Position numbers and translations under genes: made by a program. The notes under the pieces are model-generated. The model saw only the letters and a list, made by a program, of their open reading frames with translations, had not been told where the DNA came from and searched no databases. Below are positions 47,679 to 57,290 of a stretch of 64,000 nt of DNA, piece after piece. The stretch spans positions 1,473,029 to 1,537,028 of the forward strand of contig SCFE01000030.1 of the NCBI GenBank assembly GCA_004352715.1, in the 5' to 3' direction. The DNA comes from Hofstenia miamia (taxonomy: Eukaryota; Xenacoelomorpha; Acoela). How positions within the stretch are numbered: position 1 is the first letter of the stretch; every line of letters begins with the position of its first letter.

Positions 47679-50600
47679 TAGATAGATAGATAGATAGGGC
47701 CAATTTCCGAAAATGACCCTATTATTATTTACCGGCAATTTACATGGGAGTGTAAATATATATATATACATATACATGTACATGATATTTCATTAATCAA
47801 ACAATATGAAATTATAAAAGTTGCCATATGAAAAAAATAAAAAATTTTTATATTCCAAGATAGTAATCTTTTTGTTAATTAGGCACTTGCTTCATATCTT
47901 ACGTCTACCATTTTGGCATTATCTTCCTACAAACCGTTTTCTCCTGGTGGTTGTTTAGCATCTCATCCAAATGAGTCCGAAGCTATAGAAGCCTTGACGT
48001 GTGAAGTAGCAAGACTCTATCCACCGTTCATTGGTGGTCGTAGAGTTTCAAACTCACCTTGTGAGCTGGATGGTTACAGCATTGCAGCAGATCAGGTGCT
48101 TATCTCACTTAACATTCGTAATTCCACTGTGTATCTGATCTTGGATAGTGTATAGCCTTTACATGATGCTTATACGCATTGTGCGAAAATTTCAAAGAAT
48201 TAATCAAATTTCACAGTGTTTTTTTATCAGGCACATAGCTGATACCAAGTAACTATTTTATTCTTTTGATTTTTTCGACATTTACGAATATATATATACA
48301 GATATCTCCAGAAAAAAAACACAGTGGGGATATATTTCGGCCTCGTATACCTTCTGTAGGTGCGAATCATTAGAAGCAAACAATTTATTATTTATTTGAT
48401 AACTAAAGAAACGTTAGCACACGAGTTAGTCTTGACACCACTCAATTTATGTAATTTGTAGTCTATTTCTGCCTTCTATGGCTTTTGGATGAATAAAAAG
48501 TGTCTACTGACATTAATGTCAAAATACAATTAAATGTTTGTGTACAATTATAAGTTGTTTGTTGATTTTAAGATCTCTATAATAATACAATATACGATTT
48601 ATAAGTTTAATCCTATATTTAGGTTATAAATCTTAATATCATTTCTTAAAGTATGGTTTCTACTGTGAAAAATGCCTCAAATTCTTCATTTTTAGCCACA
48701 TCAAATAGACCTCAAACATTGGAAAAAACACACTTAATTAAGAAAAAATATTTTCATCTCACAATGTATATTGTTAGTCAAAAACAAAATCATAACTTCA
48801 AAATTGGGAATCTTTTTCGTTTTGCTTTATATACACAGTTCCAGCTTGTATTCGAAATGATCAGACTCCTATCCTATATTTGCGTTTATCATAATGTCGC
48901 ACATTATTTCTTATAAACCGTGATTCGCTGATGATCAACCAATCATATGAAGCACTTGCTTTATAGACGTGTTTATAAAACGTTTACTGTACTGTAGAAA
49001 TGAATTTCATTAATGTATAGCCATCGTTAATTACTATGCATACTCATTGTTTTCTACCTTTAAAAATTCTATTGAGTTTCATTCAAAATATACTTTAGCG
49101 CACAATATCATGAAGCTGCTTTAACTTAGCGGCAGTGAGCAACGTTAGGTATATTATTGTTCCCATCGTCAAACACTGACTTAAAGCCTCACTCACGATA
49201 CGAAATTCAATCACATTCGAGTGTTCTAATCAGTGTTGTTAAATTGTATGGATCAAAAAATAAAATTGTATAAAATTGTAAAATTTTTCCTAAAAAATAA
49301 AATTGTATAAAATTGTATAAAATTGTATAATGATACTGAGTAACAACTAGTTCTTATCTAGTCCTCATTTTCACTAACTGGCTCAAATTCCCATGGCACA
49401 ACTTTGGACTCGTAATCGACGTCTCTAATTTTTTTAGTGATCCGTAAATTCTGAAATAAGAAAACAAGTTTTGTGGCTTTATCGGGGAGAAGTTTGTTTC
49501 GACGGCGGTTATGAATGAATTCATAGTTGCTCCAAATTCTTTCACATGAAGTAGCCGAAGAAATTTGTGCAAGAATCCGGGTAGCAACTTTTGATAATTC
49601 GGGTACTGCACAACCATACATAGTCCACCATTCATGTGCAGGCATCTTTTTTGCTGCTTGTATTGCTACTGGATTGCCAAATAGCCCTTCCTTTTGCTTA
49701 AATTTCATGTATTGTGACACACATGAGGCTTGAGCTGCAATATCGTCCTGGTAAATTTTTTCAAAAACAGTATGGAGTTCGCCAATAACTTCTGGGTTAG
49801 ATAATTGACCGAAATCCTGATACTCTGGGTCGAGTGCAAATCCTGCGCTATGCAATGGCGAGTGCATCATGCCCCATCGACTGTCAAACTTTGACTTGAC
49901 ATCGCTGACAAAGCCGTCAGGCAAATCTTCCGAAACAAAATTTTGTATTCTTTCCCCCAATTGAAACATTTTGTAGTAAATTTTCCCCATCACCGGAGTA
50001 TCGCTGTCCACTAACCGCAATAACGAGACCACAGGTGCACACATATCACACACGGCACTAATAATTTTCCAAAATTTATCATAAAAAATAATTGACTTCG
50101 CAGTTGCAAATTGTTCCCGAAACTTGGGGGGTTGGTTTTCACAAAAATCGCGGATAGAACGGTCCGCAAACGTTTCTTCCAAGGGCCCGCGAACTTCAAT
50201 GAGACGTTTGAGCATGGTAAAATTAGTGGCAAATCTGGTTTCTGCAGGTTTTAGTAACTCAAGTTTTGATTTCGAGGAAAACATACTCAAAACTTTTTCT
50301 TGGTTGCGAACAAAATTTATAATTGTGCTGGCATTGGAGATAGCTTCTTTCACCACCATTATTTTTCCGATGTCTTCCAAAAACAGATCCAGCACATGTG
50401 CACTGCACCCCATGCAAAAAATGTGCGGAAATTTTTCTTCAATAATTGTCCAGGCAGCTTTGCAATTAGCTGCATTGTCTGTAATTAGCACGGTGACGTT
50501 TTCAGGACCTACTTTTTCAATTTGCGGAATTAGCCACTCGGCAATAAATTGGCCTGATTTAGTTTCCCCAGAAGCAGAAACACAGTCTAGAAAATAGGGC

Positions 50601-52667
50601 CCCCTTGTTGTCACTAAAACGGAATTCAATAAGGGCTTACGTTTTATGTTGGTGTATCCATCGCTACATAGTGTACCCCCACTTAATTTGGCCTGAGATA
50701 AATGACTCTCTTCTTCGTCCTTCCTGAATTTTTCATAACACGAGTCAAGAAGATTGGTTGATAGAGACTGCCGAGTTGGTAATTTGTAGGCCGGACCAAA
50801 ATTTGCTATTGCGGTAATAGCTTCTTTAAAAAACGGATTTTCCAAAACGTAGAATGGGACCCCAGTTGCGTAAAATGCTCGAGCTAAACATTCGTCTACT
50901 TCTGATTTAGTTTTCTTAGAAAACATAGTTTTGATGTTCTGTTGTGAAGCTGACGTTGATGCCTCCGGTGTTGCTGCCTTGGATAGTTTTTGCATCTTTT
51001 GCCGTTTTGCATTTTTCTCCACCATGTCTTCCTCTTTCTTGAGTAACTTCTGCTTAACATTCGAAGGGATATCTCCAGAACATTTTGAAACACCCAAAGC
51101 AGCGTTGTTTCCAAGAATATGCGCCCTGATTCGAGTGGCATTTGCCGTGAACTCCATTTCGCAAAATATGCATTTCACTCGGTCTTGGTGACCCGTCTCA
51201 CGTATCTCAACAAGTGTTACGTAATTATATTCTTCGCCTTTACTCCTTGGCATAATGCATAAATCAGATCTGAAAGAATTTGTAAGAGTGGTGTTTGTTT
51301 TACTTTCGACCAATCAGGTGTGTTCGGTACAGATCGGCACCGAACAATGTAATGTAATCGGCGGACCACTTAAGTAATGCACTTAAGAACAAATGTAAAT
51401 AAACCGAATTTCAATTTACGCTTCAGTGGAATTCAATGATTATATTGCAGATCTGCAATTGGCTTATAATAAAAAGAGTAAGTTTACTTGTGTCTAGTAA
51501 AATAGGTCCCCCTTGAAGCATAATGAAGAGAGAGTCAAGGGACCTATACCAAATGAAAGAGGACATATAGGGGAACAAAACGTCGAATTTTGTTTTTATA
51601 ATTTCTTCGTAATCTTTAAGATAATCAAAATTGAATTAATCTTCGAATTCGTTTATTTTGATCGTTCCGGTCTCCAACAAGGTGAGAGCGCAACGAAATA
51701 CTGGCTAGGCTATCGCTATGCAATACAATTTTATTCTCACAATTTTATTATTACAATAATAAAATTGTACAATTTAATGTCATGAATAAAATTGTACAAT
51801 TTACAATTTAACATCACTGGTTCTCAATCCTACTTTTGTATATTAAGTCTTTACTTCAGTTGAAATTTTCAGTTTAAAATTAGTTTCATTGCAGAGAACA
51901 TGTTATAAGTAAAATTGAAATTTGTTTGACAGGAAGAATACATGGAGGATATTCATTTATTCGGTCTCAATTTTGTCAAAATTTGTAACAACGGGTGGAG
52001 AAGTTTAGTATTACAGTTTTCGGTTTTATTGTAGCGACAACATTTCTTGATCCATTGCAAGGTTATATAAATGCGTATGTATTTTAATGCTCTGAATTTA
52101 GAACACATTCTAAGTATTATTAAATTTATTACTTTAAGCTGTAATTCACTCTGAAAATTCTCTTATTTTAGGCAGTTGTATATATGTCACATTTTGCACA
52201 ACGCGATCCAGATGTTTTTTCGCGCCCCAATGAATTTGATCCCACTAGATGGCTACCAATCGAATCTGGAAAAAGGTATCTCATTCAGTGTGATGCACTC
52301 TCTATAAACGATATTACAAAACAAGTAATAACACGTTTGTTTCAAATAGCACATGCATAAAAGTTGGAATTTAATTAATAGTTACACTCATGAACAAAAA
52401 TTTTGAGCCGTGAGTTTGAGATAGAATTTGTGGGTAATTTCATTATGATGATTACGAATTTCAAATACATACTCACATCCTTTATTAATAACAGACATCA
52501 TATTATTTCTCAGGAGGGTGTATGGGAATTTCCACCCCACTGTGACTTGATCTTGCAAAGAGAAATGTTGATTCTCAACAATTACTTCTTTATTGTTATT
52601 ACATTACAAAATTATCAGTTTGAAACAAAGATTAATTAATTGCATGGGTTAATTATTAGATATATCT

Positions 52668-52740
<73 letters not shown>

Positions 52741-55700
52741 CTTCTTTTCAATGTGTAAATATTGTAGACTTGTTTTGCTACATGTCTGGGCTCTACTGCT
52801 ACAACCATACTGAAAAATCTTACAGGGACAGAGCAAGCTGCTTATCATGAGTATTTTTGAATCAAAATTGTTGGTCACTATAAGAGTTGTGGGCCGCATA
52901 CAGTACTGGAAATATGTATTCGATCACCTTGTTATTTGGAATAAGTAATGAACATTTATTGTATATAGTGTGTCTAAATTATATAACTAAGGGTTACTTT
53001 GATTAAGAAAGGATAATTTGTATGTCTAATACCATAAAATAACAATTGGCTATTAATGTTTAATCTAATTTAGAAAACTTGTATTGGAAAAATGTGTTCG
53101 GCCACCTGAAAAAATTTCAACAAATGAGCAAGGATAGCGACCCATTATTGTGGAGGAAATTTGTCATTTCTTTTGAGGTATGCATGGAGCACCATCCTGC
53201 TGACATATTGATCAATTGTAAAAAGTGTCAAGAGTTCCTTTTCTAGAATCCGAGCATATTAAGAGTTTAGAAGAGTACTAATGATGTGAACAATCTTGTG
53301 AAAGCCACACTTCCATATTGCACCTCATACCATTACAGACTTCCCACCATAATTCATGGTCCCCCGAGTAAGTTGAGGCAAGAATCTGAACTTCTGCCCT
53401 GTTGGTTTCTTTATCAACATTCTTTTCGATTAGTATAGCTCAAATCTTGACTCATCTGAAAATATAACATTAGACCAATGTTCAGATAAATTGTCTCTCA
53501 TTAAATTGGCCCACCTCATCCGGCGTAATCTTTACTTTGAGGTTAAGAATGGCTTTGTGGGTGCCACGAAAGTCCCAATTGAGTACTTCTTCAGAATGTT
53601 TCGCACAGTTCTTGCTGTCACAAGGTGAATATCAGCCCATTCATTGCGAAATTTTTCTTTAGTCTTACTGGGATTTCGCTTTGAAAGGCACATAAAAGCT
53701 GATTGGGAAGTTTTGTAGGCCATCTTTGGTCTTCCGGACTTTGTCTTGGGGGCAATGATGTTTTAAGAAGTGAAACGTCTGATGATATCCCTGACAGTAC
53801 TTCGAAGTTGCTCTACAAGTGGGGCTATATGTTTGGAGATAATCAACTCGCGGATGGCAAGAGGTACGTAACCAGCATCATATATGGCGAAGAAAGACTG
53901 TTATTAGACATTTTCAATATAAATAGACGGAATAAAATCTCAACCAATGAATTTTTTTACAGATTCTCTGAAGTGACCGAATACATTTTCCAAGAAAAGA
54001 TTAGCTAATTACAAGCATTGTAGCATTTCTCCTTGAGATTTAAAGTAAACAGTAATAATTGTCTCAACATTGATGAATTCCTCTTTCTGCTACCCCAAAT
54101 CTAATTAAAAAAATAAATATGACATTCTTAGCGTCCATTTCTTACATATATTTATGACAAATCATGGGTGGCCGAATTCTTTTTTCCAATACTGTATGTG
54201 TTGCAAGGGAAGCAGTAGCAATCTTTTGACCTTGTGTTCAGAAAATGGAAAATATATTACTTTGGGTATCCCAATGGCTTAGCGCAAGCCAAGCAATCAT
54301 CTAACTAACTCTTACTTTTACCTGAAAAACGTTGTTGGTATAACTGCCAAAACAGTAAAACGGTCAATAATCACAACATGCCATCTTTACCGCATGCTCC
54401 ACATAAAGATGAAGTTCCTAAAGTTGTATTTCTCTTCCATCTACATCTGTGATGTTGACTAATAAAATTAATTCCAACGTGATGGTCGACTTCTGTCAGA
54501 TGCCAAAAAATATGCTTCCATGTAAATTAACATTTCTGCATTATGAAAGATTTTTTAAAAATTTTTTACATATTACTGTACTTTCAAGTTGAAACTTTTT
54601 TCTTATACATTTTTTCAGAATTTCATGTAAAAATAAAGTTCTGGATGGTGGTGATTTAATGTATTGCTAATCTATATATGAAGAGTTCGATTGCAAAACG
54701 ATATATGTCTTTTTTCGGATTTTTCACCAAGCGCGAATTTCTACTGTGTGTTTTGAAATGACATTATAGGCTATAGGCATATATCTACTATGGTAATGCT
54801 ATATAGAGTACTAGGTTATATCATGATAAGTTTCACATTAACCATTAGTGATCTGGTTGTGTTTACGTTCCGTTTGTATTTCATTGTTTTCAAGAAGCAT
54901 TATATACTTTAAATTTATGTATTTCATTATGGAAAAGACTGAATGCTCTAAGTAAGTGATTCACAGGCCGGAAAAGTACAACAACCATCGTGGTAATGAA
55001 TCGATCAAGTTTCACGCAGTTGCTATCGCCGACTCATCAATATACAAACACAGGGGTATCAATTTCTCAGTTGTGAGCGATTTGTATTATGACAAATGCA
55101 TTTGAAGAAATAGTTCACACAATAGATAACATAGAACTGTGAAGGGGATGGATGTATCGCATTTAGAAAAGAAATGAAATTGGCTTTATCGCGTTTTGTA
55201 CAAAATCACGATTTTTGTGGGGGAAAATTTAAATCAATTTAAAATTTAAGCTTTCAACAGATGATTTGATAAAATCTGATCTCAGCTCATATTTCAAAAC
55301 AATGGTTTTGAAATCAAACTATTCATATGGCGAATCTTTAAAATAACATTCATTACATTTTCGTGTAGCTACTCATTAATTATAAAAACTAGACCTGATG
55401 TAAAAAAACAGATAACATATTTGAAATCTGTACACTACATTGACCTTTCAGTTCGCTCCTCAAAAAAATTTTTCATTTTGTAGATCAGTATTATTAACTG
55501 TGTACAGAAAATAAATTCAAATTTTTCAAACAAAGATTATACGCTTTCGTTGTGTTTACCTTGAAACTAGCTTTGAATTCCAGTCTTTACAATTGTCACA
55601 AGGTTCTTGAAAGCTAATTTTCTATTTTAGTGTTTACTATTTAACATTTTGACAGAAAAAGATGGCATTGTTAATTACATTAAGTGGGTCACAGTTAATC

Positions 55701-56655
55701 ACAAAGGTTATAAGATAGCATAGAAGATTTGTAAAATGCAGTTAACTTTGTATACTGGTTGCACTGGTTTTCAAAGCTCTGTTATATTCTCGTAATAAGT
55801 AACTAAATCTAATAGCTACCATTTATTTTACTTCCAATTACCGAAATTATATTTAGATATCAAATTGTAATCGTATTAGAATCTCTCTGTTGAGAATTCA
55901 TTTGTATTTGGAATAATAACATTCCCAATCCTGGGAATATAAGAAAGGCCAGCAGCTCTTTGTATAAATTTAAAAACAAGAAAGCTTTTATTAAAAACTG
56001 TTTTCTTTGATACAGTAAGGTCACCAGGTGTTGCTTAGAATTTCTTAATTTGTGGGAATCAAAGCACGGAAAGATAAATATTTTTAAAATTATATCTTTA
56101 AACAATTTTAGAAATTAGTCAAAATTACCCAATGGGCAAATAGGCATTCTTCAGTTTATATGTATTGTCCATTAACTAAGATCGGATGCTAAAATGGAAT
56201 TTCATTATTTTTGAGGTTGCACGTTTGTTTAGATAAATTTTTCTATCGTAAGTCTTTTTTACAATCATCTATTGGTTCTAATTTTTAATTTTATTACAAT
56301 TGGCGTTACGACAATTGCTATGAAGTGGTAAATTCCAATTGTCATTTTATCGCTAGATCTTGTTTTTTCTAATTATCATTTATATGATTGGGAATTCAAA
56401 AGAATTACGCTTGCTAAAGTAATCTGATGTGTACATTATTTTAGAATAGATAAATCCAAACTCTTTGCCTTTGGTGGTGGTATTCGAGAATGTATTGGTA
56501 GACAATTCATTGACGGCATAATGCACAAGGTTATTTCTATGCTCAATTCGAAATACTCCATAAGCTCAAGCATACACCTCTCAGAGATCAACTACAAATG
56601 GCTACCAGTCTCACGTCCAATAGAGAAAGTCACAGTTACGTTTGAACGTATATAA
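35127..56655 (+). CDS. Cytochrome P450 with degenerate I helix, seven coding exons
   Basis: A heme-thiolate enzyme of 426 aa. Exons: 35127-35351, 40828-41025, 41778-41963, 42094-42237, 47883-48095, 52172-52275, 56445-56655 (1281 nt with stop). Introns 1-5 are phase 0, intron 6 is phase 2, and intron 4 uses a GC donor. Motifs: PPGNDRMLLMGD at the N-terminus (the usual PPG..P..G start); RASKLRR (96-102, helix C region); EVAR (292-295, ExxR of helix K); FDPTRW (344-349, PERF-like); FGGGIRECIG (366-375) with heme ligand Cys373. The wording is CYP26/CYP120-like. Odd points: the I helix reads LIPKALASYLTST (248-260) without the acid-Thr pair used for O2 activation; the helix J to K segment is about 20 residues short; no N-terminal membrane anchor is encoded. 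Loss of the acid-alcohol pair and the compact length recall CYP152 peroxygenases, or isomerase-type P450s. Substrate unknown. Confidence 0.9.
36997..37126 (-). repeat. Copia 3' LTR
   Basis: 130 bp, matching 40015-40147 with only a few differences (for example ACTGACTATCC against ACTGACCATCC). The outer end lacks the terminal TGTG/CACA of the 5' copy and is therefore slightly eroded. Confidence 0.8.
37142..37411 (-). pseudogene. Copia RNase H C-terminus
   Basis: The reverse complement reads FLTDSKSLSAVNSIGSKSK and, in another frame, DMIADPLTKHRSRVLPQL, the typical C-terminus of Copia polyproteins (xIADxLTK), directly before the polypurine tract and 3' LTR. It is cut at a lone n (37411), beyond which the sequence no longer matches, another likely assembly join. 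Confidence 0.75.
37411..37411. other. Single ambiguous base (n), probable assembly join
   Basis: The Copia RNase H reading ends here and unrelated AT-rich sequence begins (37412-37960). Confidence 0.6.
37412..37950. other. AT-rich DNA of unknown nature between Copia parts
   Basis: No coding pattern recognised. Just right of it, a TTTCTTGCAG acceptor-like site (ending 37956) is followed by an open stretch reading DLRDAVLENAKLN up to the gap. This could be a stray exon or mobile-element piece. Confidence 0.4.
37999..38271. other. Assembly gap (273 n)
   Basis: A continuous run of n. Frames that cross it are meaningless. Confidence 0.99.
38320..38617 (+). pseudogene. LINE reverse transcriptase C-terminal fragment
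   Basis: IDHHKHLGFIISADMKF (the HLG..x..D..x motif after the palm), RNILRLLYIKFVRPYFEY and TSPVW: the region after the catalytic core of a non-LTR reverse transcriptase. It lies inside the Copia element in the opposite orientation and stops abruptly at the Copia RNase H sequence. Confidence 0.8.
38590..39790 (-). pseudogene. Copia reverse transcriptase and first part of RNase H
   Basis: Minus strand, several frames. EFVINNNDFNEAKQRELDSW starts the reverse transcriptase (about 39705-39640). Then VVKGFQDKEPGEVYSPTATK-like sequence near 39500-39430 (KGFQDKEPGEVYSPTATKLS in the frame from 39497), VDVKTAFLQG (catalytic Asp of motif A), AAYGLNEASKQWY, and LVHVDDLYITG with the VDD at 39132-39124. 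The RNase H part reads AYSDASLD and VISWYSQKLRR (about 38720-38600). The order is typical of Ty1/Copia pol. Stops and shifts make it inactive. Confidence 0.85.
39810..40003 (+). other. Acidic, coding-like stretch next to the Copia 5' LTR
   Basis: On the plus strand, opposite to the element, an open stretch reads DKQNDSMEDNDSEESTESEN and then an Asn-rich tract. The composition is strongly acidic, as in disordered protein regions. It sits where gag would start on the other strand. No family recognised; it may be chance or a captured fragment. Confidence 0.3.
40015..40147 (-). repeat. Copia 5' LTR
   Basis: 133 bp with TGTGA...TCACA inverted ends. It is followed internally (minus strand) by the primer binding site TGGTAGCAGAG. 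At 133 bp it is short for a Copia LTR but within the known range. Confidence 0.82.
42715..43140 (+). pseudogene. Decayed hAT transposase C-terminus
   Basis: In one frame with a TAA at 42886-42888: IPNELMEHIQGLLNIQQSLA, then KNPDLKKLENFRAVLDGK, then FKNLPRISRSANNILKHMR and LSENLKNALIYWFYTF. The last part resembles the hAT dimerisation domain pattern (a P.tS..vER..S..k.il..rR.....eNl...l), with the key residues lost. It stops at 43138. No terminal repeats found. The call is tentative. Confidence 0.4.
43141..43900. other. AT-rich intron DNA, minus-strand frames unassigned
   Basis: Two overlapping minus-strand frames (43947-43603 and 43990-43799) look partly coding but match nothing I know. The second overlaps the start of the duplicated block, so both are probably parts of one unidentified mobile element. 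Confidence 0.3.
43903..44480. repeat. 580-bp dispersed repeat, copy A
   Basis: From TTGGATGCCCTGAATCCTG to the segment around CTTGTCAGAACTT, this block is similar along its whole length to 46921-47500, in the same orientation, with substitutions and small indels. No terminal inverted repeats or long frame common to both copies was seen. Confidence 0.8.
44481..44830 (+). other. Coding-like stretch of unknown identity
   Basis: A plus-strand frame about 44575-44814 reads VIVELVALITRSLLCVRLQK and continues to LDISRN-like sequence before a stop; a minus-strand frame (44825-44490) overlaps it. I cannot tell which, if either, is real. It adjoins repeat copy A and may belong to the same element. Confidence 0.25.
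45221..45442 (+). other. Short coding-like frame, unknown protein
   Basis: A 73-codon open frame between a TAG (45218) and the TAA at 45440-45442. It has balanced amino-acid use and amphipathic helix character (NPFEDVCAIIKDKVEIRLQQ, then GMSMLQQLEIIFKGLL). Its base composition is clearly less AT-rich than the neighbourhood. There is no Met near its start and no known motif. It may be an exon fragment of a processed pseudogene or part of a mobile element. Confidence 0.3.
45443..46870. other. AT-rich intron DNA, no gene seen
   Basis: Only short frames without motifs (for example 46003-46206). Confidence 0.4.
46874..47538. repeat. 580-bp dispersed repeat, copy B, flanked by 28-bp direct repeats
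   Basis: Copy B (46921-47500) matches copy A. It is bracketed by an identical 28-bp sequence at 46874-46901 and 47511-47538 (starts TTTTCCACAAAATG, ends TCAAATTA). Copy A lacks this flank. A flanking direct repeat of this size could be an unusually long target duplication or the mark of a local duplication. Confidence 0.75.
47584..47697. repeat. Compound microsatellite (AT)n-(GATA)n
   Basis: About 93 bp of pure AT repeat followed by five GATA units. Frames reading YIYIYI across it are artefacts. Confidence 0.95.
48096..49222. other. P450 intron 5, left part
   Basis: AT-rich intron DNA up to the hAT element, no gene seen. The frame 48653-48916 has no motif. Confidence 0.5.
49223..51827 (-). 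mobile_element. hAT transposon, apparently complete
   Basis: The element 49231-51819 (2,589 bp) has imperfect terminal inverted repeats: CAGTGTTGTTAAATTGTA at the left, and CAGTGATGTTAAATTGTA as the reverse complement of the right end (17 of 18 match). Its flanks, GTTCTAAT (49223-49230) and GTTCTCAAT (51820-51828), are the same 8-bp target site if one base was inserted. AAAATTGTATAAAATTGTA-type subterminal repeats occur near both ends. It carries one intact transposase frame and lies in P450 intron 5 in the opposite orientation. It may still be active or have been so recently. Confidence 0.85.
49358..51313 (-). CDS. hAT-family transposase with BED zinc finger (intact frame)
   Basis: A 651-codon uninterrupted frame. 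The likely start is the internal Met at residue 21 (51253, MPRSKGEEYNY), because the first 20 residues lack family character; the product would then be 631 aa. BED finger: VKCIFCEMEF (C48, C51) with H65 and C78. An RNase H-like catalytic region follows (about 190-560; SDGYTNIKRKPLLNSVLV, then LITDNAANCKAAW and MGCSAHVLDLFLEDI, as in DUF659-type hAT transposases). A C-terminal dimerisation domain is present (WWTMYGCAVPELSKVATRIL, then SATSCERIWSNYEFIHNRRR, about 565-620). It cuts and moves elements with the matching terminal repeats. The length is normal for the superfamily and no disrupted motif was seen. Confidence 0.9.
   Translation of the reverse strand: MVESKTNTTLTNSFRSDLCIMPRSKGEEYNYVTLVEIRETGHQDRVKCIFCEMEFTANATRIRAHILGNNAALGVSKCSGDIPSNVKQKLLKKEEDMVEKNAKRQKMQKLSKAATPEASTSASQQNIKTMFSKKTKSEVDECLARAFYATGVPFYVLENPFFKEAITAIANFGPAYKLPTRQSLSTNLLDSCYEKFRKDEEESHLSQAKLSGGTLCSDGYTNIKRKPLLNSVLVTTRGPYFLDCVSASGETKSGQFIAEWLIPQIEKVGPENVTVLITDNAANCKAAWTIIEEKFPHIFCMGCSAHVLDLFLEDIGKIMVVKEAISNASTIINFVRNQEKVLSMFSSKSKLELLKPAETRFATNFTMLKRLIEVRGPLEETFADRSIRDFCENQPPKFREQFATAKSIIFYDKFWKIISAVCDMCAPVVSLLRLVDSDTPVMGKIYYKMFQLGERIQNFVSEDLPDGFVSDVKSKFDSRWGMMHSPLHSAGFALDPEYQDFGQLSNPEVIGELHTVFEKIYQDDIAAQASCVSQYMKFKQKEGLFGNPVAIQAAKKMPAHEWWTMYGCAVPELSKVATRILAQISSATSCERIWSNYEFIHNRRRNKLLPDKATKLVFLFQNLRITKKIRDVDYESKVVPWEFEPVSENED
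51829..52171. other. P450 intron 5, right part
   Basis: AT-rich, ends in the acceptor CTTATTTTAG at 52171. Nothing else recognised. Confidence 0.5.
52668..52740. repeat. (ATG)n trinucleotide microsatellite
   Basis: About 24 uninterrupted ATG units in P450 intron 6. It explains the spurious poly-Met and poly-Ser frames. Confidence 0.97.
52899..54196 (-). mobile_element. Tc1/mariner-type transposon with TA target duplication
   Basis: The element 52901-54194 (1,294 bp) is flanked by TA on both sides. The left end, CAGTACTGGAAATATGTATT, and the inverted right end, CAGTATTGGAAAAAAGAATT, match in most positions over about 28 bp (both continue TTCG..CACC). The size and TA duplication are characteristic of Tc1/mariner. 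The transposase (minus strand) is broken. It lies in P450 intron 6. Confidence 0.88.
53090..53770 (-). pseudogene. Decayed Tc1/mariner transposase
   Basis: Minus strand. TKSGRPKMAYK (GRPR-like hook between the two helix-turn-helix parts, about 53745-53715), TARTVRNILKKY (second helix-turn-helix, about 53620-53585), FVAPTKPFLTSK, and CQQDGAPCIPQ (about 53205-53170), which carries the second catalytic Asp of the DDE/D triad. Stops separate the pieces, so the copy is dead. Confidence 0.7.
54197..56444. other. P450 intron 6, right part
   Basis: AT-rich with no recognisable gene. A minus-strand frame at 56105-55860 has no motif. Ends in the acceptor CATTATTTTAG at 56444. Confidence 0.5.
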
Positions 56656-57290
56656 TTCATGCAATAACCAATTTTGTAAATAGTTTAGTTTAGCACAGAG
56701 TCCCGTTCACGCCGAACCTAATGCATACCTAATCATTATCCATACACTTTTCAAAATGTGTTTATGGATTTTGATGGCCTTTACATTGCAGGTCAAACTA
56801 ACATAACTCTGAAACATTGACAAACACTTTTTCTTTCTATTGAAGGTTTTATATGTATACAAATAACTAAGGTAGTGCTGCATTTTTTTCTTGTATAGTT
56901 GTTAATTTCGTCATTGATGGTTGTAGAATTGGATGTGTAATTTATGCAACCACAACTCCATTACTGTAATTAAATTTTATTTCTTAAATTAGCAATTGTA
57001 AAAATATTTCATCCTATTGTTAAATATCCTGTGCAGGTTTAATGCTCTCTTACAGTGGTAAAAAGGAAGGGCCTTTGGAATACGTCATTTACGCCTACCT
57101 CACACTGTGCATGCCATATTTTATTTTTACAGGTGTTGTATCAACTTTGCAGTGTCATGTTCAGTTAGTTGTTTAAACCAAATGCCATATTAATTATGCA
57201 GTTACTTAATTCGCGAGCAGTGCTTGTCAGTTTTTATTTCACAATTTGCAGTTTTCTTACTGAATTTCATGTTTATAAATAAATGATTTA
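56656..57290 (+). other. Probable 3' UTR of the P450 gene
   Basis: Follows the TAA of the last exon. A candidate polyadenylation signal AATAAA at 57278-57283 is followed by a T/G-rich stretch (TTTATTTTGTAGTGTAACCG), as expected for a cleavage region. Earlier signals cannot be excluded. Confidence 0.45.
57278..57283 (+). promoter_or_regulatory. Candidate polyadenylation signal AATAAA
   Basis: Canonical hexamer 620 bp after the P450 stop codon, with GT-rich sequence directly downstream. Confidence 0.4.

Larger units (their letters stand above)
42238..47882 (+). other. P450 intron 4 (GC-AG type)
   Basis: The exon before it ends ...CCAAAG and the intron starts GCAAGT. This fits the consensus for the rare GC donor (AG|GCAAGT) and keeps phase 0 with the next exon after TTAATTAG. 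The nearest GT (42242) would break the frame. The intron holds a decayed hAT fragment, two copies of a 580-bp block, a coding-like stretch and an (AT)n-(GATA)n microsatellite. Confidence 0.75.

Noticed and set aside
47544-47783. Minus-strand frame rich in Ile-Tyr
   Set aside because: Translation of an (AT)n microsatellite.
50124-50597. 157-codon plus-strand frame over the hAT gene
   Set aside because: Shadow of the intact minus-strand transposase.
52404-52640. Plus-strand frame after P450 exon 6 as an alternative exon
   Set aside because: The GT donor at 52276 and the phase match to 56445 give the heme-binding exon; this frame has no P450 sequence.
52666-52899. Frames of poly-Met (plus) and poly-Ser (minus)
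   Set aside because: Translation of the (ATG)n microsatellite.
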